A DNA stretch of 64,000 nucleotides, taken from Streptomyces sp. NBC_00286. GTDB taxonomy: Bacteria > Actinomycetota > Actinomycetes > Streptomycetales > Streptomycetaceae. Made by a program: the position numbers and the translations under genes. Under the pieces are notes generated by a model, which did not search any database, was not told where the DNA came from, and was given only the letters and a program-made list of their open reading frames with translations. Positions 1 through 9,158 of this stretch are shown in pieces. The stretch lies in assembly GCF_036173125.1 (NCBI RefSeq), contig NZ_CP108054.1:5208001-5272000 (forward strand), in the 5' to 3' direction. Each line of letters starts with the position of its first letter. Within the stretch, counting starts at the first letter, position 1.

Positions 1-213
1 CTCGCGGAGGTCGTACGACTTGCCCTGCGTGTCGGTGAGGACGAGGTCCGGCTTCTCGAAGGGTTTGTCGAGGACCGTCGCGGCCTTCTCGGTGCCAGTC
101 TCGGCGGACACCTCGGCGACGGGCGAGCTGCTGCTGTTGTCGCTGCTGCCGCAGGCGGTCAGGGTCAGTGCGGCCGTGGCGGCCAGGGCGGCGGCGAACG
201 TCTTCTTGCGCAT
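1..213 (-). CDS. Sco1/SenC-like lipoprotein, N-terminal part only
   Basis: The gene runs off the left edge, so only about 70 N-terminal residues are visible. They show a basic start (MRKK), a hydrophobic segment and a lipobox LTAC at about residues 18-21, so the protein is an exported lipoprotein. The residues after the Ser-rich linker (KPFEKPDLVLTDTQGKSYDL) resemble the beginning of the Sco1/SenC thioredoxin-like fold used in copper delivery to cytochrome oxidase. The CxxxC copper site would lie outside the window. It is the last gene of a leftward group behind ycnI, which fits a copper role. The family call is by similarity and context. Confidence 0.65.
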   Translation of the reverse strand, partial: MRKKTFAAALAATAALTLTACGSSDNSSSSPVAEVSAETGTEKAATVLDKPFEKPDLVLTDTQGKSYDLRE

Positions 214-305
214 AGAAAAAGGTCCCAGATGTGAGAGCTGCGGCCCGCACCGGGGTCGTACGGCGATGTACGACCCCGAGGGCACGCACCGGAGATGTCT
301 TGGTT

Positions 306-1055
306 TCAGGCGTCGGAACGCCGGCGACCGGCCAGAACGCCGTACGCCACGCCCGCCGCGCCGACGACGATTCCCACGATGCCCAGAACGCGGGCCGTGG
401 TGTCGCTGGTGTCGGAGGAAGAGGCGGCGGCGTCCCCAGTCGTCTCGTTGGAGGCGGCCTCAGCGTCTTCGCCCTCGCTGGATCCGCTGTCGGACGCCGA
501 CGAACCGTGGTGGCCGTCCTCGGCGGCGGACAGCGCGAGCACCGGCGCCGGGCTCTCGGGCTCTTCCTGGCCCTCCTGCGGTACCTCGATCCAGCGCACG
601 ACCTCCTTGTTGGAGTAGGTCTGGAGCGCCTTGAACACCAGCTCATCGGCGTTCTCGGGCAGTGCACCCATGGACACCGGGAACTGCTGGAAGTAGCCGG
701 GCTCGATGCCCTTGCCGTCTGCGGTCCAGGTGACCTTGCTGACGGCCTCGTTGATCTTCTCGCCGTGCAGTTCGACGGGCTTGGCGAGCTTGGACTTGGT
801 GACCTCGACCTTCCAGCCGTCGACGGGCGCCGGCATGACCGAGGCGAGCGGGTGCTCGGTCGGGAAGGTCACTTCGAGCTTGGTGGTCGAGGCGTTGTCG
901 CGCTCGTTCGGCACCTTGAAGTTGACCGTCGCGTAGCCGCCCTTGGCGGCCGTGCCCTCCGGGTTCACGCTGACGTGCGCGAAGGCGGGGGCGGACAGAA
1001 CGAGGACGGCCGAGGCGGCGACGGCACCGGCGGCGGCGATACGGGAAGCCTTCAT
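306..1055 (-). CDS. ycnI: YcnI-family (DUF1775) copper-binding membrane-anchored protein
   Basis: The 249-residue protein has a signal peptide (residues 1-26, ending APAFA). The mature chain begins HVSVNPEG, and in the YcnI family this first histidine forms a mono-histidine copper brace. The DUF1775 domain fills about residues 27-165. A low-complexity Ser/Glu-rich stalk, a transmembrane helix near the C-terminus and a basic RRR tail follow, so the domain sits outside the membrane. It lies between a membrane protein and a Sco1-like lipoprotein in the same leftward group, pointing to extracytoplasmic copper acquisition or delivery. The start is the ATG directly before the signal peptide. Confidence 0.9.
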   Translation of the reverse strand: MKASRIAAAGAVAASAVLVLSAPAFAHVSVNPEGTAAKGGYATVNFKVPNERDNASTTKLEVTFPTEHPLASVMPAPVDGWKVEVTKSKLAKPVELHGEKINEAVSKVTWTADGKGIEPGYFQQFPVSMGALPENADELVFKALQTYSNKEVVRWIEVPQEGQEEPESPAPVLALSAAEDGHHGSSASDSGSSEGEDAEAASNETTGDAAASSSDTSDTTARVLGIVGIVVGAAGVAYGVLAGRRRSDA

Positions 1056-1173
1056 GGCAGGGAGTACTCCACTTTCAGCAGTGGTTCGGTGAAAGAACGG
1101 GGTTGCGCACGCGAAAGGACGGGCACGCGCGCGTGCCGCATGACAGCACCCCCAGGAGTGGTGGTGCGTCGCG

Positions 1174-1986
1174 TCAGGCGGCGAGGACGAGGTCCGCGTC
1201 CGACGGCGGCCCGCGTCTGATCACCGAGTGCTGAAGAACGGTCGTACGGGGGACCGGCGGCCCGAGCTGCGTCGTGCGCGTTGTGCAGGGCGCCGCCTCG
1301 GGCGTACCCGGAAGCCCCGCCAGCAGGGCCCGTACGAGCGCCAGAGCCCGGCGCAGCGCGCGGGCCGGCCCCTCCCCGTGCGCCGACAGCCGCATCAGGC
1401 GCCGCAGCGCGAGGTCTCCGTGACGCAGCAGCCACCCGGCGGCGATGCCCGCGAGAACGTGCCCGAGGAGCATGGGCAGGGAGGGCAGCAGTGACGCCGA
1501 GGGGTCCGCGGCGGCCGTGATGGCGTCCGCGGAGTGGTGGTGCGCCGAGCTCCCCGCGCCGGTGCTCGCGGCCGCGTCGGGGTCGATCCCCGCGTCGGCG
1601 AGGATCCGCCGGGCTTGCGCCGGGCTGATCGCCGCGACGGACGTGCCGCACACGATCCGCGCGGCCCGCGCCACGAGCGAGGCGTCCGCGCTCCCGGGCG
1701 CCACAGCCGTGCCGTGCTGGCCGAGCGCGAAGAGGGTGTGCAGCGCGGTCTGGCCGACCACCAGCAGCGCGGCGATGCCCGGCAGCGAGCGCTCACGCCC
1801 GGCGAGCGGCGCCGCGACGGCGAAGACGGCGAGGAATCCGGTGCCCAGCGACCACAGCGGAATGCCCTCGCAGGAGGCGATCACGTGCCCGGCCCCGGCC
1901 AGCACGACGCAGACCGCGGCGAACGTCGCGGCCCTCGGAACCCGGAGATCACCTCCGGTGCGTGCGCGTAGTCGGGGGGCACTCAT
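1174..1986 (-). CDS. Hypothetical multi-pass membrane protein in the copper group
   Basis: This is a 270-residue protein if it starts at the ATG encoding MSAPRL; an upstream in-frame ATG adds 13 residues without family-like content. At least four hydrophobic segments are visible: RAATFAAVCVVLAGAGHVIA, a second ending AAPLAG, a third around GIAALLVVGQTALHTLFALG, and a fourth around LPSLPMLLGHVLAGIAAGWL. A His-rich stretch (AHHHSADA) lies before the fourth helix and could be a metal ligand. It is upstream of ycnI and the Sco1-like gene on the same strand, probably co-transcribed. I recognise no named domain, so a copper function rests on context. Confidence 0.75.
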   Translation of the reverse strand: MSAPRLRARTGGDLRVPRAATFAAVCVVLAGAGHVIASCEGIPLWSLGTGFLAVFAVAAPLAGRERSLPGIAALLVVGQTALHTLFALGQHGTAVAPGSADASLVARAARIVCGTSVAAISPAQARRILADAGIDPDAAASTGAGSSAHHHSADAITAAADPSASLLPSLPMLLGHVLAGIAAGWLLRHGDLALRRLMRLSAHGEGPARALRRALALVRALLAGLPGTPEAAPCTTRTTQLGPPVPRTTVLQHSVIRRGPPSDADLVLAA

Positions 1987-2210
1987 TGCGGGCTCATCAT
2001 CGCACCGGGCCCACGCGCTCCACACAGCAGGTCCGCAAGGTTCCGTACGGACCGGAAGATCACGTTCTGGAGGGAGACGCCCTCATCTACACCGATCGCA
2101 ACCGGCGGAACATCCGCCGTATGGGCGGCATCACGTCAATCTCGCGCTTACAGTCCGCCCCTTGGGGCAATACGTAACGGTATGTCGAGCCGCGGCCAGG
2201 AGGCGGGAGC

Positions 2211-2666
2211 ATGAGCATCTGGTGGTCCCTCCATCTCCGGCGCGAAGCCGCGAGCGTCCCCCTCGCCCGACGCCTCCTGATGGGCACGATGGAGACCGCG
2301 GGGGTGGATCCGGATATCTCGTACGACCTCTCCGTCGCCCTGAGCGAAGCCTGCGCCAATGCCGTCGAGCACGGAGGTGAATCCTCCGAAGGACAGCAGG
2401 CCGAGGCCTTCCGGGTCACCGCCTACCTTGACGGCGAGAAGTGCCGCATCGAAGTGGCCGACTCCGGCCCCGGCTTCCCCTCCGCACGCAGGCGCGCTCC
2501 GCTCCGGCCCGCGCCCAGCGATGCCGAGCACGGCCGAGGCCTCTGCCTGATCGAGGAGCTCGCCGACCACGTCCAGATCGGCAACAAGCCGGGCCGGGGC
2601 GGCGCGGTCGTCAGCTTCGACAAGATTCTCAAGTGGAGGAAGGACGCTCCGCTGGTGGCGGTGTAG
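2211..2666 (+). CDS. RsbW-like anti-sigma/regulatory ATPase (HATPase_c_2)
   Basis: This 151-residue GHKL ATPase is built like the Streptomyces RsbW/SpoIIAB-type regulators. The N-box is LSVALSEACANAVEHGG, the G1 box DSGPGFP, the G2 region EHGRGLCLI, followed by GRGGAVVSF. Such proteins bind ATP and either phosphorylate an anti-anti-sigma partner or hold a sigma factor. No sigma or antagonist gene is adjacent, so the partner is unknown. The start is ATG preceded by AGGAGGCGGGAGC, a good ribosome site. A palindromic terminator containing a parS sequence follows 12 bases after the stop. Confidence 0.85.
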   Translation: MSIWWSLHLRREAASVPLARRLLMGTMETAGVDPDISYDLSVALSEACANAVEHGGESSEGQQAEAFRVTAYLDGEKCRIEVADSGPGFPSARRRAPLRPAPSDAEHGRGLCLIEELADHVQIGNKPGRGGAVVSFDKILKWRKDAPLVAV

Positions 2667-2677
2667 TGCTGCCGAAG

Positions 2678-2721
2678 GTGAGCCGGGGCGCTGTTTCACG
2701 TGAAACAGCGCCCCGGCTCAC
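2678..2721. terminator. 44-bp perfect palindrome, bidirectional terminator containing parS
   Basis: This is a perfect inverted repeat between two convergent genes (ATPase on the left, deacetylase on the right). The outer arms are G/C-rich (GAGCCGGGGCGCT) and the centre is GTTTCACGTGAAAC. It can fold into a long hairpin from either strand. The position at the meeting point of two convergent genes fits a shared terminator. Confidence 0.75.
2693..2706. promoter_or_regulatory. parS: parS centromere site (ParB binding)
   Basis: GTTTCACGTGAAAC is identical to the Streptomyces parS consensus bound by ParB for origin segregation. It sits exactly at the dyad of the palindrome at 2678-2721. A second identical copy occurs at 29773-29786. 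In Streptomyces such sites cluster around oriC, so the window is probably origin-proximal. Confidence 0.85.
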
Positions 2722-2746
2722 TTATGCGGAAGGGCCACTCAGCGCC

Positions 2747-4189
2747 TCAGAGGGTGGCGCGCAGATGGCTGATGGTGACGAAGTGATAGCCCTGAGCGGT
2801 CAGCGTGCGCAGGATCTGCGGGACGGCGGCGACCGAGGTGGGGTAGATGTCGTGCATCAGGACGACATCGTTGCGCTGCGTCGTGTCGATGACGGTCCGG
2901 GCGACTTTGGCCGCGTTGCGGTACTTCCAGTCCTCGGTGTCCACGTCCCACATCACCGGCGAGAGCGTGGTCGCGGCCTTCACCTGGGCGTTCATCGCGC
3001 CGTAGGGCGGGCGGAAGCAGGTAGGAGCCTTGCCGGTGGCTGCCTTGATGGCGTTGCTGGTGCGGTTGAGCTGGGAGGCGATCTGCTCGGTGGTGAGGTT
3101 GGTGAGATCGGGGTGGTTCCAGGAGTGGTTGCCGACCTCGTGTCCGGCTTTCGCTTCGGCGCGGACCAGCTCGGGGTGGGCGGCGACGTTCTGGCCGGTG
3201 GTGAAGAAGGTGGCGCGCGCCTTGTACTGCGCGAGGTAGCCCAGCAGGGTCCCGGTCTCTGGCGCAGCCGGTCCGTCGTCGAAGGTCAGCGCGATGCACT
3301 TGACCTTCTTGCAGTCGGTGTCGTCGTCGCCGGGGGTGGTGTGGGTGGGGACGGCAGGCTCGGGGACGTGTGCCGCGCCAAGGTCCAGCGAACGGCTGGG
3401 CTTCGTCGTCTGCCGCTGGACACGCTTTCCGAAGTCGGACAGCCAGGGCGTGACCGTCTGTTTGGGCAAGGCCACGATGAAGGTCCCGGCGGGTGCGACG
3501 CCCACCTCGCTGCGGTCGAAGGTCACCCGCAGTCCGCCGTCGGCGGTGAAGGCCATATCGTCCAGGGCGGCCGTGATGGAGTCCTCGGAAAGCGTGGCGT
3601 CGAAGAGGTCGGGGTCGAAGCCTTCGCGGCCCTTGAGCTGATCCTTCAAGGCGCCGACAAAGGCGTCCCGGGAGCTTTCGGTGACAAGCCCGAGGGCCGT
3701 TCGGTACGCGCCGGCCTTGCCGTCGTACCAGTACGTCCTCGTCGACAGGCCCGACCCGACGCCGCTGTGGTCCTGCGTGCTGAGCCGGACGCCGAGCACG
3801 TCGCCTGAGGCGGCCAGGAAGTGATGGCTGATGTTGAGCTCGCGGCCCTCCGCGGCGTCCGAGCCGCCCTCGCACACCCCCGAGCGGAAGCCGGCCAGGC
3901 GCCCCTCCACGTCCTTCTTCATCGCGGCCGTCATCGCCTCCGCACCGGGCACGTCCGGATAGCTCGTCGCGAAGGAGCAGGAACTGTGCTCGCTGCTGTC
4001 GCTGACCATCTCCAGACCTTTGATCTTCGACGGATCGACGGTGCGGACCGGCGAGGGGGCGGGGGTGGATCCGGGCCGCCCGCCGGCGGATCCCGTACCC
4101 GAGGAGCTGTCCGACCCGGACGTGCAGGCCGCCGTGAAGGAGAGGGCGCCGAGCAGCAGAAACGAGGGCAGCAGAGTGCGAGTGCGCAT
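2747..4189 (-). CDS. Lipoprotein polysaccharide deacetylase (NodB domain, CE4)
   Basis: The 480-residue protein has a lipobox (FTAAC, residues about 18-22) and a Ser/Gly/Pro linker. A middle domain (about 60-270) resembles the DUF3298/PdaC-type module found with cell-wall deacetylases. The C-terminal NodB domain begins at about residue 295. All CE4 motifs are visible: TFDDGP (catalytic base and metal Asp), HSWNH (metal His pair), RPPYG, DVDTEDW and LMHD. It is expected to de-N-acetylate peptidoglycan or another surface glycan outside the cytoplasm. It is convergent with the ATPase gene and shares the parS-bearing terminator with it. Confidence 0.9.
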   Translation of the reverse strand: MRTRTLLPSFLLLGALSFTAACTSGSDSSSGTGSAGGRPGSTPAPSPVRTVDPSKIKGLEMVSDSSEHSSCSFATSYPDVPGAEAMTAAMKKDVEGRLAGFRSGVCEGGSDAAEGRELNISHHFLAASGDVLGVRLSTQDHSGVGSGLSTRTYWYDGKAGAYRTALGLVTESSRDAFVGALKDQLKGREGFDPDLFDATLSEDSITAALDDMAFTADGGLRVTFDRSEVGVAPAGTFIVALPKQTVTPWLSDFGKRVQRQTTKPSRSLDLGAAHVPEPAVPTHTTPGDDDTDCKKVKCIALTFDDGPAAPETGTLLGYLAQYKARATFFTTGQNVAAHPELVRAEAKAGHEVGNHSWNHPDLTNLTTEQIASQLNRTSNAIKAATGKAPTCFRPPYGAMNAQVKAATTLSPVMWDVDTEDWKYRNAAKVARTVIDTTQRNDVVLMHDIYPTSVAAVPQILRTLTAQGYHFVTISHLRATL

Positions 4190-4346
4190 GAGACCAGAAC
4201 CTGACTGAGGAGATGGGCGGACGCCGCCGACGGGACGCCGCGGTCGTTCTGGTCACTGATCGTTCAGTTCAGAGGCGTTTTTCAGCGACGCACAGAGCCA
4301 CCCTGAACAATCGGCCCCTGGTTGATTTCCGCTGGTTTCAGACGCT

Positions 4347-7300
4347 TCAGTCGCGTTTGGTGCACACCTGCTCGTACGGCGCGTCAGGGACGTAGGTCCG
4401 CCACTGCGCTTCGGTCAGCCCGTCGCCGGTGCGCGCGCAGATGGTGCGGACGGCCCGGTCCGGGGCGATGGGGAGACGCTGGAGCGGTACATGGAGGCCG
4501 CCGGCGTAGACCGTGCCGCCGTCCTCGGCGAAGGCGAGGGAGCGGATCTCGTCGCCGGATGTGGGCAGGTCCGCCCCTAGGAGTTGTTGTCCGCCGGTGT
4601 CCCACAGCCGCAGGGTCCCGCCTGCGCCGCCCACCGCCAGCGTGCCGCCGTCGGATGAGAAGGCGAGTGCCCCGACCGCCTCCGGCTCGCCCTGGGAGGC
4701 CGTGTCCGAGGTGCCGGTCAGCGCCCCCGTACGGTGCCGGACGTCGCCGTCCCACAGGGTGATGTGCCCGGTGGAGTCGCCGATGGCGAGCCGGGTGCCG
4801 TCGGGGCTGAACGCCAGCGCGGTGACCTCGCGGCCATCGGCGAGCGCGCGCCCGATGACGTCTCCGGTGCCTGGATCGGCGTACTGATCGTCGGAATTCA
4901 CCAGCAGATCTCCGTCCGGCCGCGCGGCCAGGACCTCCCCGGCAAAGCCCTGCACGGTCCCCGACCGCCGGTGGTTCTCGGTGTCCCAGACCTCCGTCCC
5001 ATAGCTGTCGCTGTGGGTGGCGGAGCGGGCAGCTAGCAATGTACGGCCGCCGGGCCCCAGGGCGAGGGTGGTGGCCGGGCGATCGGCCGCGCCGGAGGTG
5101 TCGATGACCGTACGCACCTTATGCGCACGTACGTCCCACACGGTGAAGCGCAGCCGCAGTGAGGCACCCGAGGACTTGGTGTCGGCGACGGCCAGCGCGC
5201 TCCCGTCCGGGCTGAATGCGAGCAGGGGAGTTTCCTCGGCTGACACGCTGGGCAGCGCACCGAGCCTCGCGTGGGCCTGGACCGTACCTGTGCGCGTAGA
5301 ACGCAGCTCGAAGCGGTAGCCGCCGCCGGACCGGGTGACGGTGGCCAGGGCGGCGCCGTCCGGGCTGAGCACGCTCGCGTCGGCCGGAGTGCTCTGCCAC
5401 CGCGGAGTGAGCCGGTCGGTCAGGTCGAAGGTGTGGACCGTGGCGCCCGCGAGGTAGCGCAGGAGCCGAGGCTTGCCCGGGTCCCAGGTCAACCCGACGG
5501 CCTCATCCTTGGAAAGCTGCCGGTGGAAGACCTGCGTACCGCCGGTGGACAGTCTCCATACGGCGAGTTCGTGATCGTCCGCGGTGGCCAGGAACTCGCC
5601 GTCGGGGGAGAGAGCGGCCTGGGTGAAGCCGGTGATCCCGCCACTGGTGAAGTCGGCGACCGTGCGTCCGCTGCGGACGTCCCAGATCAGGGCGTCCGTA
5701 CCGTAAGCGGCGGCCAGTCGTCGGCCGTCCGCGCTGAACTGCAGCAGGCGGGGCCCGTTGTCCGCGCCGGAGCCGGTGCCGCACAGGATCTTGTCCGCCC
5801 TCTCCCAGTCTCCGGGCAGCTGAGCGCCGTCCGCGGTGTCCCACAGCTCGAGTGGCCCGTCGGCGGGGCAGAGCGCGAGCAGACGTCCGCCGGGGCCGAC
5901 GGCCGCCGTGGAGAGCGTGCGCGTAAGGCCGGTGCTGAAGAGGACCTTGCCGTCGTCCGTACGGTGCAGCCGGACCGTGCCCGGGCCGTTCGTGGGCGCG
6001 GTGAGGTACGCGCTCCCGTCGGGCGCGCTGCCTCTCATCGCGGCGTCGCCCAACTCGGCGGCGGGCCTCCCGAGCGGAAGGTTCCACAGCATTCCGCCTC
6101 CGTCCGGACCGAAGACGTCGAGGAACCTGGAGTCGGGCCCGACATCGCCCACCTCCGTACCGCTCGGCAGGCGGTAGGTGGCGGTGACCTTGTGGTCGGC
6201 CACGTTCCGGGCGGTCACCGCGGTTTCGTCGACGCTGAGCAGGGTCCGGCCACCGTCGGCGAGGAAACGCCGGACACCCTTTCCGACCAGGGGGTCGGTG
6301 AAGGCATCGCGCTCCGCTTGCACCAGAGAGCCCAGCAGTGCCGAGCGGGACTCGGTGAGCGGGGCGATCTTCCACGCCGCGACCCCGAGCAGGGCGGCGG
6401 TGCGGGGGTCGGTGGAGCGCAGACTGTCGGCCACAGTGGCCAGGCGGCGGGCGGCGGCCTTGGCGGCTTCCACCTGACTCACCCGGTCGCGCTGCCAGGC
6501 GACCAGACCGGCGGCCAGCGCCAGCACCAGGAACACGGACAGTCCGATGGTCAGGGAACGCGTCCGTCGTGCGGTGCGGGCCCTGGCCTCTCGCTCGGCG
6601 TCCCTGGCCGCGAGGGAAGCGGTGAGGAAGGCGCGCTCCAGCGGGGTGAGGTCGTCGTCTCGCTGCTGAGTGAGGTCCTGGTTGTGTACGCGGGTGAGGT
6701 CCTGGTTCGGTTCCTGGGTGCGGTCGTCGTTCGGGGGCCCGTGCCGGTTGAGGTCGTCTTCCGGCTCCTCCGGCCGCGCGTGGCAGTCGTCCGGCTGCCG
6801 GGCGAACAGCTCCTCGGCCCGGGCCAGCCGCGTACCTCGGTAGAGAGCGCCGGGGTCGCGCTCCAGCTCTTCCCAGGCGCGGGCGGCCTCGCCGAGCCGG
6901 CGTTGCGCGTGCAGCCGGTCCCGGCCCTCCTCGATCCAGCCCGCCAGGCGCGGCCAGCCGGTGATCAACGCCTCATGCGCAAGCTCCACGGTGTCGCCGT
7001 CCAGGGTGACCAGACGGGCGACGGCGAGACGTTCCAGCACTTCCTGCGCACCGTCATCGAGTTCGGCCCGGGAGGCCGGACGACGGGTGTCTGCCGTACC
7101 TCCCCCGCTCTCGACACCTCCCCCGCTCTCGACACCTCCCCCGGTCTCGACTTCTCCCGACCGGGAGGACCCCCATCCGGGCGCGATGAGCCGCAGCAGA
7201 ACCCGCCGGGCGATACGTCCCTGCTCCGCCGACAGCCCGCCGTACACCTCTTCGGCGGTGGCGGCGATCGCGCCCCGTACGCCGCCTGTCTCCTCGTACG

Positions 7301-8276
7301 CCGCGAGAGTCAGCAACCGGCCGCGGCGGCGGCGCCAGGTCTCCAGCAAGGCGTGGGAGAGCATGGGCAGCCCGCCCGGCTGGTCGACGACTTCGTCGAT
7401 GATCTGGGCGGTGAGAGCACGTTCCACGTTCAGGCCGGCGGAAGTAGCAGGGCCGGTGATCGCCTCGCGCAGCTCGTCCCGGCTCATCGGCCCGACCAGC
7501 AGATTGGCCCGGGAGGCGGCCTCGGCCAGGTCACGGTGGCCGGCGCAGTGCCCGTAGAAATCACCACGGACGGCGATCACCACGCGCAGCCGGCTCTCCG
7601 GCCGTCGTGCGGTGAGCAGCAGATCAAGGAACCGGCCGCGTTCTGCACGGTCCTGACACAGGGTGAACACTTCCTCGAACTGATCGATGATCAACCAGGT
7701 TTCCCCGCCACCGTTCCGCGCGACGAGCGCCTTCTCGTGCGTACGCGCGGGCCGCTCACCCGGAGTGAGCACACGGATCACCGCCGGCCGCTCCGGCCCC
7801 GCCGCCTGCCGCAGCCGCGGAATCAGCCCCGCCCGCAGCAGCGACGACTTGCCGCTGCCGGACGGCCCGAACACCGCCGCGAACCGGTGCTCGCGCACCA
7901 GCTCCACCAGTGAGACGACAAGGGTCTCCCTGCCGAAGAACAGATCGCTGTCGTCCGGCTCGAAGCGGGCCAGTCCCCGGTACGGCGGTCTCTCGTCCGG
8001 TGAGGGGGCCCGGACCTCGGTGTCCGCCTCCCGCCAGCGCCGTTCCCATTCGTCCGGGTCGGCATCCAGCGCCTCGGCGTACGCCCGCACCACCGACAGG
8101 GACGGCAACTGCTCACCGGCCGCCGCCTGGGACAGCGCGGTCGTGGAGTAACCCGCGCGCTTGGCCATCTCCCGGTACGGCGGCTTCCCGCCCTTCTCCC
8201 TCAGGACACGCAGCTCGTACGCGAGCCGCTGTATAGGGCCGGCATCGGGGTCGACCGGCTTCTCGCGTCGTCCCAC
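4347..8276 (-). CDS. XRE-HTH / nSTAND1 NTPase / WD40 repeat protein
   Basis: This is a 1309-residue multidomain protein. Residues about 15-85 are an XRE-like helix-turn-helix (AKRAGYSTTALSQAAAGE). An nSTAND1 NTPase follows, with Walker A GPSGSGKSS at about 137-145 and Walker B TWLIIDQFEE at about 193-202. One transmembrane helix lies at about 573-595, and WD40 blades with repeated DGxxLA and WD pairs run to the C-terminus. STAND proteins are ATP-driven signalling switches whose WD40 part senses a ligand. I chose GTG at 8276 because GAAAGG lies 8 bases upstream; an in-frame GTG at 8285 sits against that site. Short in-frame repeats (GGGVES; NQDLT) lie in the linkers. Some STAND NTPases act in anti-phage defence, but nothing here proves that. 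Confidence 0.85.
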   Translation of the reverse strand: MGRREKPVDPDAGPIQRLAYELRVLREKGGKPPYREMAKRAGYSTTALSQAAAGEQLPSLSVVRAYAEALDADPDEWERRWREADTEVRAPSPDERPPYRGLARFEPDDSDLFFGRETLVVSLVELVREHRFAAVFGPSGSGKSSLLRAGLIPRLRQAAGPERPAVIRVLTPGERPARTHEKALVARNGGGETWLIIDQFEEVFTLCQDRAERGRFLDLLLTARRPESRLRVVIAVRGDFYGHCAGHRDLAEAASRANLLVGPMSRDELREAITGPATSAGLNVERALTAQIIDEVVDQPGGLPMLSHALLETWRRRRGRLLTLAAYEETGGVRGAIAATAEEVYGGLSAEQGRIARRVLLRLIAPGWGSSRSGEVETGGGVESGGGVESGGGTADTRRPASRAELDDGAQEVLERLAVARLVTLDGDTVELAHEALITGWPRLAGWIEEGRDRLHAQRRLGEAARAWEELERDPGALYRGTRLARAEELFARQPDDCHARPEEPEDDLNRHGPPNDDRTQEPNQDLTRVHNQDLTQQRDDDLTPLERAFLTASLAARDAEREARARTARRTRSLTIGLSVFLVLALAAGLVAWQRDRVSQVEAAKAAARRLATVADSLRSTDPRTAALLGVAAWKIAPLTESRSALLGSLVQAERDAFTDPLVGKGVRRFLADGGRTLLSVDETAVTARNVADHKVTATYRLPSGTEVGDVGPDSRFLDVFGPDGGGMLWNLPLGRPAAELGDAAMRGSAPDGSAYLTAPTNGPGTVRLHRTDDGKVLFSTGLTRTLSTAAVGPGGRLLALCPADGPLELWDTADGAQLPGDWERADKILCGTGSGADNGPRLLQFSADGRRLAAAYGTDALIWDVRSGRTVADFTSGGITGFTQAALSPDGEFLATADDHELAVWRLSTGGTQVFHRQLSKDEAVGLTWDPGKPRLLRYLAGATVHTFDLTDRLTPRWQSTPADASVLSPDGAALATVTRSGGGYRFELRSTRTGTVQAHARLGALPSVSAEETPLLAFSPDGSALAVADTKSSGASLRLRFTVWDVRAHKVRTVIDTSGAADRPATTLALGPGGRTLLAARSATHSDSYGTEVWDTENHRRSGTVQGFAGEVLAARPDGDLLVNSDDQYADPGTGDVIGRALADGREVTALAFSPDGTRLAIGDSTGHITLWDGDVRHRTGALTGTSDTASQGEPEAVGALAFSSDGGTLAVGGAGGTLRLWDTGGQQLLGADLPTSGDEIRSLAFAEDGGTVYAGGLHVPLQRLPIAPDRAVRTICARTGDGLTEAQWRTYVPDAPYEQVCTKRD

Positions 8277-8537
8277 CGGGAGCACCTTTCACATGCATCG
8301 ACCCGCACAGCAGGCGTACAAGCTACGTTTCACCCCATCCCCGCGCAATCCTGCCCGAGCTGCGAAGCCGCCCACGGCGACGTCCGTCACACGTCCACTC
8401 TCAGGCCCTTCGCAGCCGCCCATCAGCGCCCTGACGGCTGCCCTCCCTACGTTTCCCCGCATGACGGGAAAGCGACCACCACGGAGACGGCCGCGTCACG
8501 GCCCTCACCGCGTGGGTCTCCTCCGCTGCCACATCCA

Positions 8538-8551
8538 CGTAAACGTTTACG
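8538..8551. promoter_or_regulatory. LacI-family-type operator palindrome
   Basis: CGTAAACGTTTACG is a perfect 14-bp palindrome of the type bound by LacI/CcpA-family repressors. A further half-site (CTTACG) lies at 8559-8564. It is directly upstream of an mdcB-like remnant, and no lacI-type gene is nearby. Confidence 0.5.
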
Positions 8552-8570
8552 CAAAGGCTTACGTCAATGA

Positions 8571-9014
8571 GTAACCCCCTCGGACGAAACGCTGGCGCAG
8601 GCCGCCGTGACCGCTCTGACCAGGCAACTCGCGCTGGCCCCCAAGCCCGGTCTGCCCGACCCGCGCGATCTCGGCGTCCGCGCCACCGGCCAGGACCACA
8701 GCTCCCTGCGCTGGTCGGCCAAGGCGCTGGAGCCCGGCCTGGCCGCGATGGCGGCCGCCGCACGCCGTACTGGCTCGGCGACGCCCGAACTCCGCGCCGA
8801 GCTGGGCGCGATCGGGCGGTCCACGGAGCACTCGGTAGGGCTCGCGGGCGGCGGCCACCGAGGGGCGTTGTGGGTCCTGGGCCTGCTGGTCGCCGCGGCC
8901 GCCCTGGAACCCCGGGCCACCGGCCACGACCTGGCCGCGACCGCCAAGCGGCTCGCGCACACCCCGACCGGAAGGCGCCGCGCCGCCCCTCGCGCGGTTC
9001 GTCGGTCTCGGTGA
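8571..9014 (+). pseudogene. Remnant of a triphosphoribosyl-dephospho-CoA synthase (MdcB/CitG-like)
   Basis: The open frame from 8571 reads TPSDETLAQAAVTALTRQLA then LAPKPGLPDPRD, followed later by GAIGRSTEHS and GGGHRGALWVLGLLVAAAAL. The PKPGLxD motif and the THRGAxWxLGLL block are hallmarks of MdcB/CitG, which make the prosthetic group of malonate decarboxylase or citrate lyase. The frame has no convincing start codon with a ribosome site (first GTG at 8607). It ends after about 140 residues in Arg-rich nonsense, whereas family members are about 280 residues. In the HRG block the usual NTHRG is reduced to GGGHRG. No other malonate-decarboxylase gene is present. I read it as a decayed fragment. 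Confidence 0.6.
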
Positions 9015-9158
9015 TGTACGGGGCCGCCGGGGCGCGAGTCGAGGCCCGGGCCGGATTCCCGCACGTACGCGGGGGCAGTGGACCCCTCAACAGAACCAAT
9101 CAGCAAGCCATTTCATGCTCCAATTTCAGCATCGACCTGCCCTCTGACCAGCCTCGAG

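Noticed and set aside
5271..7913. An 880-codon plus-strand frame opposite the nSTAND gene
   Set aside because: It has no ribosome site or recognisable motif and lies wholly antisense to a gene with clear domains; a high-GC shadow.
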